Below are positions 59,817 through 64,000 of a stretch of 64,000 nucleotides of DNA, one piece after another. Positions within the stretch are counted from its first letter, which is position 1. Each line of letters begins with the position of its first letter. The notes under the pieces were generated by a model. It saw only the letters and a program-made list of their open reading frames with translations, was not told where the DNA came from and did no database searches. Source of the stretch: Fusarium oxysporum f. sp. lycopersici 4287 (lineage: Eukaryota; Ascomycota; Sordariomycetes; Hypocreales; Nectriaceae); the NCBI RefSeq assembly GCF_000149955.1, contig NC_030993.1:1645048-1709047 (forward strand), written 5' to 3'. A program made the translations under genes and the position numbers.

Positions 59817-61191
59817 ATGCGGCTCATCATCCGTGACGACGAGACTGAGGCATGCAAGTATGTCGCCAATTACGTCGTGGAGCGCATCAATGCCTTCCAA
59901 CCCACACCCGAGCATCCCTTTATCCTCGGCCTCCCTACAGGCTCTAGCCCGGTCGGAGTGTATGATATGCTAGTACGCAAGTACAAGGCTGGCGAAGTAT
60001 GTCGCATCACCTCATCCTAGGGCAGCATCTAACTATAGCAGGTCTCGTTCGAGAATGTAGTCACCTTCAACATGGACGAGTACGTCGGTCTTCCTCGAGA
60101 CGACCCAAACTCCTACCACTCCTTTATGTGGAAGCACTTCTTCTCTCATGTCAACATTCATCCTTCCAACGTCCACATACTTAATGGCAATGCTGCCAGC
60201 CCGGAAGCCGAATGTGATGCATACGAGGAAGCTATCAAGGCAGCTGGTGGTATTGATCTCTTCTTGGCCGGTATTGGTGAAGACGGGCACATCGCTTTCA
60301 ACGAACCCGGATCTAGCCTTGCCAGTCGTACCCGAGTCAAGACATTAGCATACGACACCATTCTTTCCAACTCGCGCTTCTTTGACAACGATGTAAGCCG
60401 GGTGCCAAGAATGGCTTTGACTGTGGGCGTCCAAACTGTCCTTGAAGCAAGAGAGGTTGTTGTCATTATCCTGGGAGCCCGCAAGGCGCTTGCATTGCAG
60501 AAATGCGTCGAACAAGGCGTCAACCACATGTGGTCGCTATCATGCCTTCAGCTCCACCCTCATCCCATGATTGTCGTCGACGAGGACGCCACATTGGAAC
60601 TTCAGGTCAAGACAGTGAAGGTAAGCAACTCTTCCTCCCATAATGAGACTCCGCTAACATGAAGGACAGTACTTCAAGAGCATCGAGAAAGTTGCTCGCG
60701 AGCAGGGATTCGAGCAGATTCTTCCCTCCAAAGTACGAACTGGCAATGTTGCTATCCCTGAAACCAAGATTCGGAGAGCTCAGAGTCCTGCGATTATCGC
60801 TCCGGAGCCGATTGCTTCACACCTCTTGCGAGAGACACCTGCGGGTGACTACTCTATGAGAACCCCTTCGCCCGATTTATTCCCCGACCGAATGGCATCG
60901 CGTATTCCGGAACCGAACCTGAACCGCAGACTTACGCCCAACCTCGAAGTTCAGACCGACGTCCCAAAGACGAAAGTTGAGATGATCGATAGCGCCGTCG
61001 CCATGTCTCCAGACGCTCCTGTCGCGAATTTGCTTCAACCGATGACCGCAAACATTAAGACAATGCGATCACCGTCGCCAGACCTAGTTCCCGACCGTAT
61101 GGCCTCTCGCATTCCTGAGCCAGATCTAAACCGCAGGTTGACTCCCAACCCCGAACTTCAGAAGAAAATGAACACCGTCGGGGCGCACTAA
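59817..61191 (+). CDS. dam1: glucosamine-6-phosphate deaminase with long C-terminal extension
   Basis: Exons 59817-59996, 60042-60620 and 60670-61191 give 426 residues, against ~266 for bacterial NagB. It converts glucosamine-6-phosphate to fructose-6-phosphate and ammonium, the last step of N-acetylglucosamine use. The catalytic domain (1-~270) is complete: [56 protein letters not shown] with the catalytic His loop, [12 protein letters not shown] and [12 protein letters not shown]. Beyond this the extension (~270-426) is Pro/Ser/Arg-rich and carries two similar ~31-residue blocks at 316-347 and 385-416, both containing [11 protein letters not shown] and LNRRLTPN. The symbol follows Trichoderma use. 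The gene converges with the Ndt80-like regulator and is divergent from the hexokinase-like gene. Confidence 0.93.
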
Positions 61192-61870
61192 ACGTGATAG
61201 GTGGATATATTGGGATAGGAGGAGTAGAAAAGAAATGGAGATCAGGAAGGTCTTGTTCAGTCGCTACAGGGTTGGCTCAGGAACAAAATTATCAGACTGT
61301 ATCAGTATGACTACAACAATAGCATCTTTAGCCCCGTATTCGATTAAGGCGTTTAAATCAGGTTAGAGATAGAACACAAATACCACTGGTGGCTTTTAGA
61401 TAGGTTGTGTGTTGGAGTTTATGGGTGTTGCGTGTATCGTCTTTTGGCGTGGAGGCGTTTGGGGGAAAAGGGTCATTTCTTGAAAATCGATTGTCATCTA
61501 GGACGACTGGAAGATACACAGGTGTTCAATACAACCCATTGCCCCTTGTAACTTGAAAACTCAGTCTGTGTATAGATTCATTCTCAAGCAACATGAGCAT
61601 GATTCAACAACATATGCTGTGTTTTGTAATACCGACTTTGCAATGACCAATTGTCGCATTAAAATTCTCGGGTATCGATGCAAACCATCTCATGCCCTCA
61701 ATGATGAGTTAACCGTCCACCTAATGTGTATATACTTGCTCACAATGTGCTATAATCCCAAACAGACTCCCCTTTACCAGAATGCCCGTACAAAAGCTTA
61801 GATATATAATATACAGGAAATCGGCTTTCCAACAATTCGTAACTCATCAGTTTCAACCACCTGTTGTGTT
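61192..61870. other. convergent 3' spacer
   Basis: About 0.7 kb between the converging deaminase and Ndt80-like genes; AT-rich in its second half. No gene seen. Confidence 0.5.
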
Positions 61871-63638
61871 TCAGTCAGAGGCAAAGTACCGCTTAGCCTT
61901 GCTCTTGAGCTGTTGTGCTTTCATCTCTGGTGGCATGATAGTGTGATGGACCACGTGAGGCCGATAAACAGCATCGACAGGCGGCATCCTGGCCGAGGTT
62001 AGTAACGTGAAAGTGGAGAGATCCAACAAAGTGGTAACGTACCAATCATCCACAGTCAGTGGAAAGTATTCGTACAAGGGATCGGCCCCCTCATCTGCAG
62101 GACTGTTTTCCCTGTTCGCCCCTGCGGTGGTGTAGCCTTTGCCAGAATTGGGACTGTGCAGCTCGGCACTGGAGCGGTTCGGACTTCTCTCGTCTTCTGA
62201 TAGCGATAGATTGATCGGCAGAGAAGCATTCTGACGTGGGATTGAATTTTTGTTATTGTGGGAATTTGTCGCCTTAGCAGAGTTGTTTGGATCGCTGGAC
62301 CAAGCTGGTATCGGGGGTCTAGTCATTGTTGGCGATAAGGCGACTCGTTTTGCCGGATGTGGACTTGCAACGGGTTGAGGACTGGGTAGTGGATGGGTCA
62401 TTGACCCAGGTGTTGCCCAGTCGTTCGGCTGCTTATCTGTCAGTTCTGTCCTTTATGTGCATGGACTGATTTGTGTCTTACCTGGAGATTTCCAGCAGGA
62501 GGGAATCTTTGGGTGAAGTTCGTCGAATTCTCCCGTTCAAGTTTAAGCGTTGGGTGATCCACATTTGACGTCGATGTGCTTCTCCTCTCAAATCTCTTGT
62601 CGCCTGTAAGAGGAACGTCCTTCCTGCTGTCGAAGTTTCTAGGACTCCGGCCACGAACAATGACTGGGCCAGATTTGATCTCCGATATTTTTATGAGTTC
62701 ACCTGCCTGTGTCTTTCCCAGCAGGGTGATCTGGACCACGTAGTGCTGTTGCAAGCCCTTTCTTCTGCCGTTGTTGGCAGTAGCATGTTTGAACTGAAGC
62801 CGTTTCCAAGATATAGGCAGAGAAACACGATGTGCGTCGATTTCCTGGCCTGTCGTTATATCCAGTGTGATAGTAGGCGGTGCTGAAACGCCTTTTGAGT
62901 CATCACCTCCCTGGGGATTGGCGTTTTTCCAGGGGATCGATATTATTTCTGTAGCCTTTCCTTCGATGGATTCGATGGCTGCAATAGTCGCTACTAACTC
63001 GAATATTTGAATGTGCTGCCCTTGTTCATTCACAATATTCCTGATTCCGCGAGGGAGAGTGATCTGCCCCGAACACTGCCAGAGGTTGCGGCGATAACAA
63101 GTCAATTCCATCGGGCGTCCGGTTGATTCTCCTCCAAAGACATCCTCGGCAACGAAGAACATGCCATACAATTCAGCCGTCATGCCGGCTTCAACAAATT
63201 GGTTGTTCTCGTTGACAATGGTAGCATTGGAAACGGGAGCGGAGAACCCAAGAAGTTTATTATCGGGCTCCTGGGGAGATGATTCCTCGTGCAAGGCATC
63301 TTGATTCGGCGGAGGATCGAATTGTTGTCGAGTCGAGTATGAGAAGGGATCTTCAAAGGTCGAGGAAAAGGCATCCAAGTCGTACGAGGTGCCGAAAGGT
63401 AGAGTCTGCAGTGCAGCTCCATCACTGTAGATGTTAGTTTGACTAGCTCCCAAGCCAAAGTTGCGCGCGCGTTGCAAGTGCGCTGCAGTGCTTACAGAAG
63501 TGATTCATCAAATGTCATATCCTGGTCGAACACGTCCATATTCATACTCTGAGAGTGAGCAGATCCGAAGTTCATCGCCATCGCTTCGCTGGAAGAGGCG
63601 CCAGTTGGCAGCCCCGACATTGAGTTGTAGGTTGACAT
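61871..63638 (-). CDS. ron1: Ndt80/PhoG-type transcription factor (RON1-like)
   Basis: Exons 63638-63496, 63424-62482, 62428-62043 and 61988-61871 give 529 residues. The central part (~115-300) is an Ndt80/PhoG-like DNA-binding domain: MTAELYGMFFVAEDVFGG, then ELTCYRRNLWQCSGQITLPRG, ISWKRLQFKHATANNGRRKG and QQHYVVQITL, ending with GPVIVRGRSPRNFDSR, the immunoglobulin-fold pattern of the family. The flanks are Ser/Pro-rich, and the C-terminus has PLYEYFPLTVDDW followed by a conserved basic end (KSKAKRYFASD). Its position next to a glucosamine-6-phosphate deaminase and a hexokinase-like gene matches RON1, activator of N-acetylglucosamine genes in Trichoderma. ATG 63638 is the first in frame; the frame stays open upstream without an ATG, so an additional 5' exon is possible. 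Confidence 0.88.
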
Positions 63639-64000
63639 GGCATTGTTCAGTTGAGAAGAGCCGTCAAAGTCCCATTGGCGCGGCGGGGGAGACAGCGACA
63701 CAACGTGATCGCGCAAGTATGTGCAACGATGCAAAGGGATGAGAAATAGCTGGCGACACCGGCGATGACGGGTTGTTTTCCCGGTAGAGCGCCGAGTGTT
63801 TGGAGCGATGAGCAAACAGAGCCGAAAGAGTAGATAAGACAGGTTAAAGGTCGAGCAGAGCGAGGTAGAGATAGTCAGGTAGTATGAGGAGAGGCGGAGG
63901 CGGAGACGGAGAGAGTGTGGAGGGCCTGGGCTGCCGACCTCCAGCTACTGTAGGTAGGTTTGTGGAGAGACCCACTGGGCTGGCCAACCCTTTACTGTTC
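63639..64000. promoter_or_regulatory. upstream region of the RON1-like gene
   Basis: The right edge of the window, holding the leader and part of the promoter of the Ndt80-like gene. Purine-rich (GAGGCGGAG repeats) at 63885-63915. No gene called. Confidence 0.4.

Overview
The window reads as nuclear chromosomal DNA of a filamentous ascomycete, most likely a Sordariomycete of the Fusarium type. The signs are many ~47-65 bp introns with GTAAGT/GTGAGT-like donors and CAG/TAG acceptors, single-gene transcription units on both strands, and fungal-specific proteins (Rieske-tailed nitrite reductase, Ndt80-like RON1-type factor, ExgD-type glucanase). The genus is inferred from general similarity only; no search was run. 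I rebuilt 18 complete gene models by joining exons by hand, checking that each coding sum is divisible by three, plus one 3' gene fragment at the left edge.

Layout: 0-16.6 kb is housekeeping: a membrane-anchored exo-beta-1,3-glucanase (GH5), mitochondrial branched-chain ketoacid dehydrogenase E1-beta, F-actin capping protein alpha, cytochrome b5, TFIIE-beta, a DsbA/FrnE-like thioredoxin-fold protein and a four-finger C2H2 transcription factor. From 16.6 to 26.3 kb there is almost 10 kb with no gene I can support, lying 5' of the C2H2 factor. From 26.3 to 35.5 kb come an LSB5-like VHS/GAT protein, cytosolic methionyl-tRNA synthetase, an OPI3-type phospholipid N-methyltransferase and the Rpd3L subunit RXT2.

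From 36 to 47 kb lies a sugar-utilisation group: a secreted GH3 beta-glucosidase, a divergently transcribed intracellular GH31 alpha-xylosidase and an MFS sugar transporter. Together they could release, import and break down xylose-substituted gluco-oligosaccharides such as those of xyloglucan (inference). Three diverged copies of a ~80-120 bp CTTAGG/CCTAAG-rich element lie in the spacers around these genes and were not seen elsewhere in the window; this is the most unexpected structure here. Next are nitrite reductase (niiA type, with a palindromic NirA-like site upstream), ESCRT-II Vps25 and a six-BRCT Rtt107/Brc1 homologue.

The right end (56-64 kb) holds a hexokinase-family protein, glucosamine-6-phosphate deaminase and an Ndt80-like regulator. 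This matches part of the N-acetylglucosamine catabolic cluster known from Trichoderma (hxk3, dam1, ron1); other members may lie beyond the window. The deaminase carries an unusual ~150-residue C-terminal extension with an internally duplicated ~31-residue block.
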